Below, one piece after another: positions 27,244-36,591 of a stretch of 64,000 nucleotides of DNA (positions within the stretch are counted from its first letter, which is position 1; every line of letters begins with the position of its first letter). This stretch comes from an uncultured Clostridia bacterium. Lineage in GTDB: Bacteria; Bacillota; Clostridia; TANB77; CAG-508. The position numbers and the translations under genes were made by a program. The notes beneath the pieces were generated by a model. The model was given only the letters and a program-made list of their open reading frames with translations. It had not been told where the DNA came from and did not search any database. The DNA lies in assembly GCA_948524275.1 (NCBI GenBank), contig CAOSLI010000001.1, positions 248,001 to 312,000 of the forward strand, written 5' to 3'.

Positions 27244-27921
27244 ATGAAACATATAGTTAACTTTAGTGGTGGAAAAGATAGTACAGCAATGCTATTAAAA
27301 ATGATAGAAAAAGATATGCCAATAGATGAAATTATATTTTGTGATACTGGTAAAGAATTTCCAGAAATGTATGAACATATTGAAAAAGTGGAGAAATACA
27401 TAAACATACCTATAACAAAATTAAAAAGTATGGAAACATTTGATGAGCTTATGTTTGAACATATAAAAACAAAGGGAAAAAACAAAGGTCAAAAAGGATA
27501 TAGTTGGCCTGGAACAAAAATAAGATGGTGTACAACAAAATTAAAAACGCAAATGATAGAGCAATATTTAAGGAAATATAAAGGCGAAGAAATAATACAT
27601 TATATAGGAATTGCATTAGATGAGCCAAAAAGAATAAAAGATAAAAAATATCCGTTAGTAGATTTCAAAGTGACAGAAAAGGAATGCCTAGAATATTGCT
27701 ATTCAAAAGGCTTTAACTGGAATGGTCTATACGAAAAATTTGATAGATTAAGTTGTTGGTGTTGTCCATTTAAATCATTAAAAGAGCTACGAATATTAAG
27801 AAAAGAATATCCAGACCTATGGGAACAACTCAAAGAGATGGATAAACACACATACAGAAAATTCAGACCAGATTATACTGTAGAAGAATTAGAAGAAAAA
27901 TTCACAAAGGAGGAATCATAA
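27244..27921 (+). CDS. PP-loop ATPase, PAPS reductase/DndC-like
   Basis: 225 aa, one base after the methylase stop. PP-loop S-G-G-K-D-S near residue 9, F-C-D-T-G-K-E near 33, R-W-C-T near 97 and a Cys cluster S-C-W-C-C-P-F near 178. PAPS-reductase-family phage enzymes of this type adenylate a substrate; DndC relatives act in DNA phosphorothioation, but no dnd partners are present. Its coupling to DNA methylase and nuclease genes suggests nucleic-acid modification. Confidence 0.8.
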   Translation: MKHIVNFSGGKDSTAMLLKMIEKDMPIDEIIFCDTGKEFPEMYEHIEKVEKYINIPITKLKSMETFDELMFEHIKTKGKNKGQKGYSWPGTKIRWCTTKLKTQMIEQYLRKYKGEEIIHYIGIALDEPKRIKDKKYPLVDFKVTEKECLEYCYSKGFNWNGLYEKFDRLSCWCCPFKSLKELRILRKEYPDLWEQLKEMDKHTYRKFRPDYTVEELEEKFTKEES

Positions 27922-28235
27922 TGTTAGAAAGTGCGTTACAAAGAAAAATACAGAAGTATTTAAAAGATAATCTTCCAAATGCAGTAGTATGGAAAAACCA
28001 TGGAAACCAATATTCTGTAATTGGTTTGCCAGATATAATGTGTGTCTATGAAGAAAAAATAATATGTATAGAAGTAAAAATGCCAGGAAATACTCCAACG
28101 AAACTGCAAGAAATTACATTAAAGAAATTAAAAGAAGCAGGTGCAATAACAGGAATAGCATACAGTATAGAAGATGTACAAAAAATATTAGAAAATAATA
28201 AATTGCCAAGGAGGAATGAAAATGAGAATAAATAG
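27921..28235 (+). CDS. VRR-NUC domain nuclease
   Basis: 104 aa; start overlaps the previous stop. G-L-P-D-I near residue 38 and I-E-V-K-M near 53 are the catalytic PD-(D/E)xK elements of VRR-NUC proteins, small Holliday-junction or flap nucleases common in phages. Confidence 0.88.
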   Translation: MLESALQRKIQKYLKDNLPNAVVWKNHGNQYSVIGLPDIMCVYEEKIICIEVKMPGNTPTKLQEITLKKLKEAGAITGIAYSIEDVQKILENNKLPRRNENENK

Positions 28236-28629
28236 AAAAGTATATAATTATATTGATTATGAACTAACCAATTATAAAAGCTACGAAAAAAAGATAGATG
28301 CAATAAGGCAAGAAATCATCTCATCAAGTCCTCCACCTGCAGATGGACAACCAAAAGGAAATGGTAAAACAGATCCAACATTAGATAAGGTAATAAGATT
28401 ATCAACTCCAATGGCAATATATAAAATGGAATGCAATAAAGAGTGTATTGAAAATGCCCTAAACAAACTTGACGCTGATCATAAAAGATTTTTCAAAATG
28501 AACTACCTAGACACAGATGGGAATAATAAAATAAAAGTATGCTATGACTTTCCAATATCAGAAAGAACATACTACAGAATGAGAGGAAAAATAATTGAAT
28601 ATGTAGGAAGGGAAATGGGGCTAATATAA
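28222..28629 (+). CDS. RinA/ArpU-like late transcription regulator
   Basis: Start set at ATG 28222, 6 nt after AGGAGG (28210-28215), so it overlaps the previous gene by 14 nt. 135 aa. C-terminal sigma-region-4-like helix-turn-helix (F-P-I-S-E-R-T-Y-Y-R-M-R-G-K-I). Size and position before the packaging genes match late regulators of the RinA/ArpU kind. Confidence 0.6.
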   Translation: MRINRKVYNYIDYELTNYKSYEKKIDAIRQEIISSSPPPADGQPKGNGKTDPTLDKVIRLSTPMAIYKMECNKECIENALNKLDADHKRFFKMNYLDTDGNNKIKVCYDFPISERTYYRMRGKIIEYVGREMGLI

Positions 28630-28661
28630 AAGAGATTTCCAACATAATGTTAGAAATCTCA
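28628..28661 (-). terminator. Terminator between convergent genes
   Basis: GAGATTTC (28632-28639) pairs with GAAATCTC (28653-28660). The minus-strand side is followed by TTTT. Confidence 0.65.
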
Positions 28662-28667
28662 ATAATA

Positions 28668-28997
28668 CTAATTCTTGTACTTTTCGTATATTTCCTTAAT
28701 AACTAGAAAATACTCATATGGGATGCGATATAAGGTAGATTGTACAGCTAATAAAGAACTATGTATAGCAGAAACTGAACAATTATATGATTGAGCAATT
28801 TCTTGTATGCTTTCTTTTCTAAAATTAGGTGGCTTTAAACCAAAAGCTCGTACAAATCTGTCTTGTTGCTTTGGAGTGTTTCTAAACATCATAATAGTAT
28901 TATAAATTTTTTCCTTGTCAGAATTAGATATTGTGATGTCCTTCATAAGTTCAACTAAAGCATCAGTAGTATCTCGCTGCTCAATAAATTTATACAT
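28668..28997 (-). CDS. Sigma-70 region 4-like protein, 109 aa
   Basis: ATG with AGGAGG upstream on the minus strand. D-R-F-V-R-A-F-G-L then E-S-I-Q-E-I-A-Q-S-Y-N-C-S-V-S-A-I-H is a sigma region 4-type helix-turn-helix. It converges on the RinA-like gene and may read opposite control signals. Confidence 0.65.
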   Translation of the reverse strand: MYKFIEQRDTTDALVELMKDITISNSDKEKIYNTIMMFRNTPKQQDRFVRAFGLKPPNFRKESIQEIAQSYNCSVSAIHSSLLAVQSTLYRIPYEYFLVIKEIYEKYKN

Positions 28998-29114
28998 TAT
29001 TACCTCCTATAAAAAAAATTAGGTTTATTAGCTAATAGAAAACCATTGTGCGTTTGTATAACTTAAAAGTAAAAATTTGTCAAGTGATTAAATAAAAGTA
29101 TATAGAAAAGAGGC

Positions 29115-29285
29115 TTAATAGCCTCTATATTTCTTAACGGCACGAACATAATCGTTAGTAGCTTTTATAGATAATAATCCAAATAACAATTCAAGACAGA
29201 ACAAACATATCATAGCAGTTGTAGGACCTTGTTGCTCAACTGGTAATGAATAAATCCATTGCAATATAAAATCTGCGAACATCAT
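29115..29285 (-). CDS. Small single-pass membrane protein, 56 aa
   Basis: ATG 29285 with AAAGGAG upstream on the minus strand. Sequence starts M-M-F-A-D-F-I-L-Q-W-I-Y-S and has one membrane helix (TAMICLFCLELLFGLLSI), then basic residues. Its stop lies within a GAGGCT/AGCCTC hairpin (29110-29125) that ends the transcript. Confidence 0.65.
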   Translation of the reverse strand: MMFADFILQWIYSLPVEQQGPTTAMICLFCLELLFGLLSIKATNDYVRAVKKYRGY

Positions 29286-29453
29286 AAAATCACTCCTTTA
29301 TAATAATTTACTACTATATATTAGTATAACACAAAAAAAGATAAAAAACAACGATTGAACGCATATTATTTATTCGTTCTACAAACATTATATTATAAGC
29401 ATAAATATTTTATAATAAATTCGATACAGTACAATAGAAAGGAGCGATATAAA
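29286..29453. other. Divergent spacer between two small genes
   Basis: AT-rich, about 170 bp. A ribosome site for the rightward gene is at 29439-29445. No conserved element is evident. Confidence 0.4.
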
Positions 29454-29789
29454 GTGGGAATGCTAGATACTTTATTAAGAAAAGAAACCTTAAGTCAAAG
29501 GACATTAGATATTGAATCGGATTTATATGAAAATTTAATAAGATTATCAGAAAATGAATTTGATGCATCTGTAAGCAAAATCATCAATTTATGTATATAT
29601 GAATTAGCAGAAAAAGAGCAAGTAACAATGCGTGAAATGAAAGACCTAGAAAAACATTCAGTTATAATGAGAAAATCAGCATTAGAAACATTAAACAAAA
29701 TGAAGAAGAAATATAATATTCCAATTTATGTACTAATAAACATTGCAATTAAAGAAGGAATAGAAAAATTAGAGCAAAAAATAAAATAA
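29454..29789 (+). CDS. Small ribbon-helix-helix-like protein
   Basis: GTG 29454 (or ATG 29460) with AAAGGAG at 29439. 111 aa. E-N-E-F-D-A-S-V-S-K-I-I-N-L-C-I-Y-E-L near residue 35 and a second similar helix set near 95 recall CopG-type RHH regulators. Monocistronic island between the early and packaging genes. Confidence 0.55.
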   Translation: MGMLDTLLRKETLSQRTLDIESDLYENLIRLSENEFDASVSKIINLCIYELAEKEQVTMREMKDLEKHSVIMRKSALETLNKMKKKYNIPIYVLINIAIKEGIEKLEQKIK

Positions 29790-29803
29790 TGGAGATGAAT
29801 CCA

Positions 29804-30187
29804 TTATTTTTTTGAATTTATTTTAAGAAATGTACATTTAATATTTTTAAGTACCTTATTTTGTAAAATAGATATTTGTTGTGATTCATGTAAGGCATCA
29901 TCATATCTCTGCCAATCAACAAAAGGAATGCCATAAGACTTAACATGTTCTAAAGGATGATAGGTATCCATAAGCAACATATGATGTTTATTGAATCCAC
30001 ATTTTATACTATAATGTGTAACATAAGGAGAATATTTGAATTCAATATCTGCATAGTCTTTTTGACACCTAACAGCAGAAACATATTGTTCTAAACCTTT
30101 GCACATATCTTCAATAATAGAATAGATTTCCAAACACTCATCAGCAATATAAAAATGTACATAACCAATTTGTTTTAATTTCTTCAT
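29804..30187 (-). CDS. Hypothetical protein, 127 aa
   Basis: First listed of three minus-strand accessory genes. Starts M-K-K-L-K-Q-I-G-Y-V-H-F-Y, has several His/Cys residues and a C-terminal helix. No domain recognised. Ten nt downstream of the next gene in the cluster, so co-transcribed. Confidence 0.6.
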   Translation of the reverse strand: MKKLKQIGYVHFYIADECLEIYSIIEDMCKGLEQYVSAVRCQKDYADIEFKYSPYVTHYSIKCGFNKHHMLLMDTYHPLEHVKSYGIPFVDWQRYDDALHESQQISILQNKVLKNIKCTFLKINSKK

Positions 30188-30196
30188 AGCTCCTCC

Positions 30197-30412
30197 TTAT
30201 TTTACTTTTGCCACAATAACTGTAAATAGATGCTCATCTTTTGTTAGAATAGCTAATCCACCAACATCATCTTTAAATTTTGAGTCAGTATTATATATAA
30301 TGTTAGTAACAGAGTAAAATTTCTCTGAAAGATTTCTTGGTCGATATACTTGATTAATACTTCCAGCAATGACATCAACTAATTCTCTTGGAGTAATTGA
30401 CATAGTAAACAC
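30197..30412 (-). CDS. Hypothetical protein, 71 aa
   Basis: M-F-T-M-S-I-T-P-R-E-L-V-D-V-I-A-G-S. Starts with AGGAGG upstream on the minus strand and overlaps no neighbour. Middle gene of the leftward accessory operon. Confidence 0.6.
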   Translation of the reverse strand: MFTMSITPRELVDVIAGSINQVYRPRNLSEKFYSVTNIIYNTDSKFKDDVGGLAILTKDEHLFTVIVAKVK

Positions 30413-30415
30413 CTC

Positions 30416-30625
30416 CTATAATTTATTATCATTTAAAAATTTAATAATTTCTTTAGTAGTAGTCTCCACAAATTCTTTACCACAAAAGTAAACAGTATTT
30501 TTTGTTCCAAATATTGAACTAACAAATTTACCTTTTTTGTAAATATTAGCATATTTACCATTTTTGGATAGTTCGAAAGTAATTCCATTTTTTCCTATAT
30601 CTTGAAATTGTTTATCTGTTAACAT
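30416..30625 (-). CDS. Hypothetical protein, 69 aa
   Basis: M-L-T-D-K-Q-F-Q-D-I-G-K, a mostly beta protein (Y-A-N-I-Y-K-K-G-K-F-V-S-S). AAAGGAG upstream on the minus strand. Promoter-proximal gene of the leftward accessory operon; these three small genes are moron-like. Confidence 0.6.
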   Translation of the reverse strand: MLTDKQFQDIGKNGITFELSKNGKYANIYKKGKFVSSIFGTKNTVYFCGKEFVETTTKEIIKFLNDNKL

Positions 30626-30749
30626 ACAAAATCACTCCTTTCACATTTTTGTTATTGTAGCTTACAAAGGCTTATTTATCAAGTCTTTTATACTTTTTGT
30701 TCCATTTATAAAAAAGTTGTGATATAATGCAAAATAGAAGGAGTAAATG

Positions 30750-30911
30750 ATGAAAGTTAAAGTATTTGATGTAGTAGAATTAAATAATAATGAAAAAGGA
30801 ACAATACTAAATGCAAATGGAAATAATTGCTTAATAGAAATAGCAGGAGAAAACAAAAGACACGAAATAATAAATGTATCGGACATAAAAGAAATAATAT
30901 ACAAAAAATAA
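30750..30911 (+). CDS. Small hypothetical protein, 53 aa
   Basis: ATG 30750 with AGAAGGAG upstream. M-K-V-K-V-F-D-V-V-E-L-N-N-N-E-K-G looks like a compact beta-barrel similar to the start of the 20,582 protein (K-K-Y-E-I-G-N-I-V-K-T-K-E-G). Followed by a terminator. Confidence 0.6.
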   Translation: MKVKVFDVVELNNNEKGTILNANGNNCLIEIAGENKRHEIINVSDIKEIIYKK

Positions 30912-30973
30912 AAAATTATTTGGCAAAAATGTGGCAGTAATTGAACTTGAAAAAGTGCTAAAATAATAGTGTG

Positions 30974-31003
30974 AAGGAGCAGGAGAAATCTTGTTCTTTT
31001 TCT
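30974..31003 (+). terminator. Intrinsic terminator with GAAA tetraloop
   Basis: GAGCAGGA-GAAA-TCTTGTTC (with G-U pairs) followed by TTTTTCTG. Its reverse complement recurs in part at 38681-38710, 41411-41430 and 53590-53615. Confidence 0.7.
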
Positions 31004-31180
31004 GTTTATGCTTTGCTAAAGTTAGAAGAATACTGGGAATACTGGTGTTCTTTTAATTTTGGTCAAAAAATAAACAACAAAAGTAATACCCTTTTGTAAT
31101 ACTCATATATGGGCCAAGTAGAAGCAACACTACTTGGCTTACTCCTTATAAAAGGGTAATAGTAGTAGGAGTAGATAACA

Positions 31181-31657
31181 ATGCCATTAAAGAAACTACA
31201 TAAATGTAATAAGCTAGGATGTAACAACTTAACTAGGAATAGGTACTGTAAGGAACACGAATACATAGAACTAGAACAAAAAAGGATAATAAACAGAAGA
31301 TACAACCAACATAGGACTGATGATAAAGAGCAAGCATTCTACAAGACAACAGGGTGGAAACAAGCAAGGAAATCAGCACTAGCAAGAGATAACTATCTAT
31401 GTCAAGACTGTCTAAAGATGGGATATGTAGTACCAGCACAAACAGTACATCATATCATACCAATAAAGATAATGTGGCAATTAAGACTCATCATAGACAA
31501 TATGATATGTCTATGTGAATCGTGTCATCAACAAAGACATAGAAAACTAAATGAAAAAGAAATAAAGAAGATGCTACAAAACTGTAACATCTACAATGAC
31601 ATCAAAAAACAAATAATGAGAATCAACTCCATTAGCGCCCCCAGGTCAAATCTCTAA
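31181..31657 (+). CDS. HNH endonuclease of the packaging module
   Basis: 158 aa. N-terminal Cys cluster (C-N-K-L-G-C-N-N...Y-C-K-E-H), then C-Q-D-C, H-H-I-I-P-I and C-E-S-C-H-Q-Q-R-H, the beta-beta-alpha metal HNH motif. In HK97-like phages this nuclease acts with the terminase at cos. Here it is separated from the terminase by three accessory genes. Codon use includes blocks with more G+C near the end. Confidence 0.9.
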   Translation: MPLKKLHKCNKLGCNNLTRNRYCKEHEYIELEQKRIINRRYNQHRTDDKEQAFYKTTGWKQARKSALARDNYLCQDCLKMGYVVPAQTVHHIIPIKIMWQLRLIIDNMICLCESCHQQRHRKLNEKEIKKMLQNCNIYNDIKKQIMRINSISAPRSNL

Positions 31658-31727
31658 AAAAGTCAACAGGGGGAACGGCGAGGGGAGCTCAAAAAAACAT
31701 TTCGGGAAATAGGTAAGGGGGGGCCTA
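31636..31727 (+). other. Candidate cos region
   Basis: GC-rich patch in an AT-rich genome: GCGCCCCCAGG (31636-31646), AGGGGGAACGGCGAGGGGAG (31669-31688) and GGGGGGGCC (31717-31726), just after HNH. Such GC-rich strings between HNH and terminase carry cos sites in related phages. Cut position cannot be read from sequence. Confidence 0.4.
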
Positions 31728-31730
31728 TTT

Positions 31731-32003
31731 TTAATCCCCATCATCTAAAGAATTCATTAAGATAGTAGTAGCAAAACTGATACCATCAAAATAGGCTCTA
31801 AAGGCAAAAGCATTAAGTTCTTCGCTGTGATATTCAATTAATTGAGTAAGAAGCTTTCTGGATTTCCTATTCAAATTTTTGAAAAGTTGCTTTTCAACCT
31901 TGTCAATCTTATGTGATAGATTTCGAGAAGGGTCACTACCAGCATTATCAGATGGACAGTAACCTCCATTGTAGAAATCGTGTAAAAACTGTTTATTAAA
32001 CAT
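31731..32003 (-). CDS. Hypothetical protein, 90 aa (DUF6809-like)
   Basis: M-F-N-K-Q-F-L-H-D-F-Y-N-G-G-Y-C-P, then a long helix ending in an acidic tail. The pattern 'L.DFY.G...P' followed by helices resembles small phage proteins of the DUF6809 type; assignment tentative. Encoded against the packaging genes with AGGAGG on the minus strand. Confidence 0.55.
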   Translation of the reverse strand: MFNKQFLHDFYNGGYCPSDNAGSDPSRNLSHKIDKVEKQLFKNLNRKSRKLLTQLIEYHSEELNAFAFRAYFDGISFATTILMNSLDDGD

Positions 32004-32088
32004 AACAAATACCTCCTAGCGTTGTGTTATAACTTACTTTGGAGGTTATTACAAGTCATTTATGAAATATAAAAAAAGGAGAATTAAA

Positions 32089-33195
32089 ATGAGATATATA
32101 ACAAGTGAATCAGTAACAAAAGGACATCCAGATAAAGTAGCAGACCAAATAAGTGATGCAATTTTAGATGAATGCTTAAAGCAAGATAAATATTCAAGGG
32201 TAGCAGTAGAAACTGCAGTAACAGAGCAATATGTTCTTATCATCGGAGAAATTACAAGTAAAGCAAAAGTAGACTATGAAGCAGTTGCAAGAAATGTAAT
32301 TAAAGAAATAGGATACGATAATGAAAGTCTAGGATTCGATTATAAGAATTGTAAAATAGATATAAAAATTCACGAACAATCAGAAGATATAGCAGGAGCA
32401 ACAAAAGAAGAAAATCTAGGTGCTGGGGATCAAGGAATGATGTTCGGATATGCAACAAATGAAACAGAAGATTATATGCCAGCAGCAATATATTATGCAA
32501 GGAAACTAGCAAATAGGCTAACTGATATAAGAGAAAAAAATGTAATATCATACTTAAGACCAGATGGAAAAACGCAAGTGACTTGTCAATATGAAAATAA
32601 CGAATTAGTAAAAATAGACACAATAGTAATATCAACGCAACACATAAGAGGAATACCACAAAAAAGAATAGAAAAAGACTTAATAGAAAAGGTTATAAAA
32701 CCAGTAATACCAGACAATCTACTAGTAGATACAAAAATACTAGTGAATCCGTCTGGTAATTTTGTTGTAGGTGGACCTGCAGGAGATTCTGGCTTAACTG
32801 GTAGAAAAATAATTGTAGATACATATGGAGGATACTGTCCACATGGTGGTGGGGCATTTAGTGGTAAAGATCCAACAAAAGTAGATAGGTCAGGAGCTTA
32901 TATGGCAAGATATATCGCCAAGAAAATAGTAGCAACGAATCAAGCCGATAGATGTCAAGTGCAATTAGCATATGCAATAGGTGTTAAAGAGCCAGTATCT
33001 ATAAATATCAATACATTTGGAACTGGTAAAGTAGCAGATGAAAAGCTAGAGGAAATGGTTAAAGAAATATATGACTTAACTCCAAAAGGAATCATAGACT
33101 TTTTGGAATTAAGAGAGAATCCAATATATCAAAAACTAGCAGCAAAAGGACAAATTGGAAGTGAATACGGAAAATGGGAAAAGGTAGATGAGTAA
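32089..33195 (+). CDS. metK: S-adenosylmethionine synthetase, phage-encoded
   Basis: 368 aa from ATG 32089 (AAAAAGGAG upstream). G-H-P-D-K near residue 13, [10 protein letters not shown] near 108 and G-G-G-A-F-S-G-K-D near 240 are MetK signatures (methionine and ATP binding). It makes SAM. Directly followed by a DNA methylase (3-nt gap), with a C5 methylase 5 kb upstream, so the phage appears to supply its own SAM. Confidence 0.92.
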   Translation: MRYITSESVTKGHPDKVADQISDAILDECLKQDKYSRVAVETAVTEQYVLIIGEITSKAKVDYEAVARNVIKEIGYDNESLGFDYKNCKIDIKIHEQSEDIAGATKEENLGAGDQGMMFGYATNETEDYMPAAIYYARKLANRLTDIREKNVISYLRPDGKTQVTCQYENNELVKIDTIVISTQHIRGIPQKRIEKDLIEKVIKPVIPDNLLVDTKILVNPSGNFVVGGPAGDSGLTGRKIIVDTYGGYCPHGGGAFSGKDPTKVDRSGAYMARYIAKKIVATNQADRCQVQLAYAIGVKEPVSININTFGTGKVADEKLEEMVKEIYDLTPKGIIDFLELRENPIYQKLAAKGQIGSEYGKWEKVDE

Positions 33196-33197
33196 AA

Positions 33198-34511
33198 ATG
33201 AATTTTGAAAGCATAAACATAGAAAAATTAAAACCAGCAGAATACAATCCAAGGCTAGACTTAAAGCCAGGAGATAAGGAATTCGAGAAAATAAGAAAAA
33301 GCATACAAGAATTTGGATATGTGGATCCAGTAATTATCAACAAAGATGGAACAATTGTAGGTGGACATCAACGATATAAAGTTCTCAAAGAAATGGGATA
33401 TACAGAAATTCAATGTATTGTAATAGATGTAGATAAAGACAAGGAAAAGGCTCTAAATATAGCACTAAATAAAATATCAGGCGACTGGGATAAAACCAAG
33501 CTAAAGGACTTGTTGACAGAGTTACAAGGAATAGGACTAGCAGAAATAACTGGATTTGATATTGCAGAATTAGGAATGCTAGGGGTACAAGAAGAAGTAA
33601 TAGAGGATGACTTTGACTTGGAAAAAGTGTTAGAAACAGAAAGTTCTAATATTCTCTATGGAGATATTATATTGCTAGGTAGACATAAACTGTTGTGTGG
33701 AGACAGCACAAATGGAGCAGATGTAGAAAGACTAATGAATGGAAAATTCGCAGATTTGGTCATTACAGATCCACCATACAATGTGAATTATCAATCTAAT
33801 AGTACAGGAATGCAGATAATGAATGACAATATGAATGAGGATGACTTTGAAAAATTTTTGTACTATGCATTTAAGTGTATGTATGATTATTCAAGGGATG
33901 GTGCTCCAATTTATGTGTTCCACTCCGATGTAGGAGGTTACTCATTTAGAAAAGCATTTGTAGATGCAGGGTACAAAATGGCGGAATGTTTGATATGGCT
34001 TAAAAATCAATTTGTACTTGGCCGCCAAGATTATCAATGGAGGCATGAGCCAATTTTGTATGGCTGGAAAGAAGGAAGTGGACATACTTGGTATGGAGGT
34101 AGGAGCCAATCTACAATCTTTGAAACAGATATAGATGACCTAAAGAAATTAAGCAAAAAAGAATTATTAGAACTAATAGAAGAATACCAAAAGCAAGTAC
34201 CAACTAGTGTAATTGAATATGATAGACCAAAGAAAAATAAATTGCATCCTACAATGAAACCACTTGGACTATTAGGAATACTAATGCAAAATAGTTCTGC
34301 AAAAGGAGATATTGTACTAGACTTATTCGGCGGAAGTGGTAGCACACTAATAACAGCCGAAAAACTAGATAGAACTGCATACCTTGTAGAACTAGATCCA
34401 ATTTATTGTGATGCAATAGTAAAAAGATACATACAAGAAAAACAAGAAACAGAAGGAATCACAATTATAAGAGATAACAAGGAATATACATACAATGAAA
34501 TATTTAAGTAG
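33198..34511 (+). CDS. ParB-like/DNA adenine-type methyltransferase fusion
   Basis: 437 aa. N-terminal ParB/Srx fold with V-G-G-H-Q-R-Y near residue 56. The methylase half has T-D-P-P-Y-N near 190 and D-L-F-G-G-S-G-S-T near 375, the beta-class order (catalytic motif before SAM motif) of N6-adenine or N4-cytosine methylases. Typical phage ParB-methylase fusion. Probably protects phage DNA from restriction. Confidence 0.92.
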   Translation: MNFESINIEKLKPAEYNPRLDLKPGDKEFEKIRKSIQEFGYVDPVIINKDGTIVGGHQRYKVLKEMGYTEIQCIVIDVDKDKEKALNIALNKISGDWDKTKLKDLLTELQGIGLAEITGFDIAELGMLGVQEEVIEDDFDLEKVLETESSNILYGDIILLGRHKLLCGDSTNGADVERLMNGKFADLVITDPPYNVNYQSNSTGMQIMNDNMNEDDFEKFLYYAFKCMYDYSRDGAPIYVFHSDVGGYSFRKAFVDAGYKMAECLIWLKNQFVLGRQDYQWRHEPILYGWKEGSGHTWYGGRSQSTIFETDIDDLKKLSKKELLELIEEYQKQVPTSVIEYDRPKKNKLHPTMKPLGLLGILMQNSSAKGDIVLDLFGGSGSTLITAEKLDRTAYLVELDPIYCDAIVKRYIQEKQETEGITIIRDNKEYTYNEIFK

Positions 34512-34523
34512 GAGGGATGATAT

Positions 34524-35024
34524 ATGGCAACACCAGGAAGAAAACCAAAACCTACTCAAATGCACATATTGAATGGAAATCCCTCAAAGATAAGAATCGA
34601 GGATAGGATAAGTAATGAAGTCAAAATGAAAGAATACGGACCAGGGGAGTTTCCACCTGCACCAGAGTGGTTAGATGCCGTTGCAAAAGAAGAATGGAAT
34701 AGAGTTGCACCAATGTTATCAAGTTGTAAATTATTAACAGAAGCGGATACAAAAGCATTAGAAGCTTACTGCAAATGTTGGAGCAGATATGTAGAAGCAG
34801 AAAAGCAAATGGATGAAGTAGGTAGCACAATATTCCAACCAAACCAAAAGAGTAAATATGTTCAACAATTGCCACAAGTTGCTATTGCTCAAAAATATTT
34901 AAAATTATGCAAGGATTTTATGACAGAATTTGGACTTACTCCAAGTAGTAGAGGTAGAATACTATTACCAGGAGAAAGCGATGAAGATGAAATGGAATCA
35001 TTGTTTAGGAAGTCGATGCCATAA
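34524..35024 (+). CDS. terS: Terminase small subunit, P27 family
   Basis: 166 aa. M-A-T-P-G-R-K-P-K-P-T then P-P-A-P-E-W-L-D, E-W-N-R-V-A-P and a C-terminal S-S-R-G-R motif, all typical of P27. It recognises phage DNA for packaging. The stop overlaps the large-subunit start by one base. Confidence 0.92.
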   Translation: MATPGRKPKPTQMHILNGNPSKIRIEDRISNEVKMKEYGPGEFPPAPEWLDAVAKEEWNRVAPMLSSCKLLTEADTKALEAYCKCWSRYVEAEKQMDEVGSTIFQPNQKSKYVQQLPQVAIAQKYLKLCKDFMTEFGLTPSSRGRILLPGESDEDEMESLFRKSMP

Positions 35025-36577
35025 TGTTTGATGAGCAAAAAGCAGATAGAGCGGTGTCATTTGTAAAATTATTACGCAATACTCAAGGCGAGTACGCCAA
35101 GCATCCATTTAATTTGATGCCATTTCAAGAAAAAATTGTAAAAGATTTATTTGGTACAGTAAATAGTGAAGGATTCAGACAATTTCGTGAAGCCTTTATT
35201 TTTTTACCTAGAAAAAATGGAAAAACCGAGTTAATTGCAGCACTAGTGTTATATTGCTTATTTATGGATGATGAATATGGAGCCGAGATATATTCTGCGG
35301 CCACATCCAGAGAGCAAGCAACAAAAGTTTACCAGGCTTGTTGTGCAATGATTAGAATGAATCGTGCATTATCAAGTAGATGCAAAATTATAGAATCACA
35401 AAAAAGAATAGTGAGATATGACACTAACTCGTTTTATAGAGCAATATCTGCCGAGGCATCAACTGCTCATGGATTTAATGCACATGTAGTAATCTATGAT
35501 GAAATTCACGAAGCACCAAATAGAGAGTTATATGATGTACTAAAAACCTCAATGGGTGCTCGTAGGCAACCATTATTCATAAGCATAACAACTGCAGGAG
35601 CTGACACAAATGGAATATGTTATGAATTATACCAATATTCAAAAATGCAAATAGGTAAAAGAGAAAGAGGCGAAGAATATGATAAAACATTTTACCCAGT
35701 AATATATGAAGCACCAGAAGATGCCGACATTTGGGATGAAAAGACATGGTATATTGCCAATCCTGCTCTAGGGGTTTTTAGAAGCATAGAAGAATTTAGA
35801 CAAACAGCAACTAGAGCCAAAGAAATACCATCATTAGAGGCAGGATTTAGGAGATTATATCTAAACCAATGGGTAAACTCTGATGTGGCTTGGATGAATA
35901 TGAGTAAGTGGCACTTGTGTAATGATTTTATACCAGAATCAGAATTACTTGGAAAAGAATGTTATTGTGGGATAGATTTATCCGCAACAACTGACTTAAC
36001 ATCTGTCAACCTAGAATTTAGACTTGATGATGGAAGATATGTAATGTTGTCGCACTCATTTATGCCAGAAAATAGAGTGCTAGAAAAAGAAAAAGTGGAT
36101 AGAGTTCCATACTCTGTGTGGATAAAGCAAGGATATATAACAGCAACACCAGGAGATGTCATTGATTACGAGTTTGTAAAAGCATACATAAGGACAGCGG
36201 CCATAAAATTCGTAATCAAGGAAATATGTTTTGATCCTTGGAATAGTACACAATTAGCAAATGACTTGGAAAATGAGGGCTTTGTTATGGTAGCAGTAAG
36301 GCAAGGATATGCAACTTTATCAGAGCCAACAAAAGATATTTTAGCACTTGTATATCAAAAAAGGATAGTACATAACCAAAATCCTGTGTTAACTTGGGCA
36401 ATATCTAATTGTATCACTCGTCAAGATCCAAACGGAAATATAGCACTAGACAAGGCGAAAAGTAAAAATAGAATTGATCCAGCTGCAGCAATGGTAAATA
36501 GTCATAGTAGGGCAAGAATGCTAGATACAACAATAGATTTGAACAAACTAATATTAGGAGATGAATTTTCATTTTAG
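35024..36577 (+). CDS. terL: Terminase large subunit
   Basis: 517 aa. ATPase Walker A-like P-R-K-N-G-K-T near residue 64, Walker B I-Y-D-E-I-H-E near 157, and the nuclease domain with C-G-I-D-L-S near 317. HK97-type DNA packaging motor. Full length, with no frame break. Confidence 0.95.
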   Translation: MFDEQKADRAVSFVKLLRNTQGEYAKHPFNLMPFQEKIVKDLFGTVNSEGFRQFREAFIFLPRKNGKTELIAALVLYCLFMDDEYGAEIYSAATSREQATKVYQACCAMIRMNRALSSRCKIIESQKRIVRYDTNSFYRAISAEASTAHGFNAHVVIYDEIHEAPNRELYDVLKTSMGARRQPLFISITTAGADTNGICYELYQYSKMQIGKRERGEEYDKTFYPVIYEAPEDADIWDEKTWYIANPALGVFRSIEEFRQTATRAKEIPSLEAGFRRLYLNQWVNSDVAWMNMSKWHLCNDFIPESELLGKECYCGIDLSATTDLTSVNLEFRLDDGRYVMLSHSFMPENRVLEKEKVDRVPYSVWIKQGYITATPGDVIDYEFVKAYIRTAAIKFVIKEICFDPWNSTQLANDLENEGFVMVAVRQGYATLSEPTKDILALVYQKRIVHNQNPVLTWAISNCITRQDPNGNIALDKAKSKNRIDPAAAMVNSHSRARMLDTTIDLNKLILGDEFSF

Positions 36578-36591
36578 AAGGAGGGAGAAAA

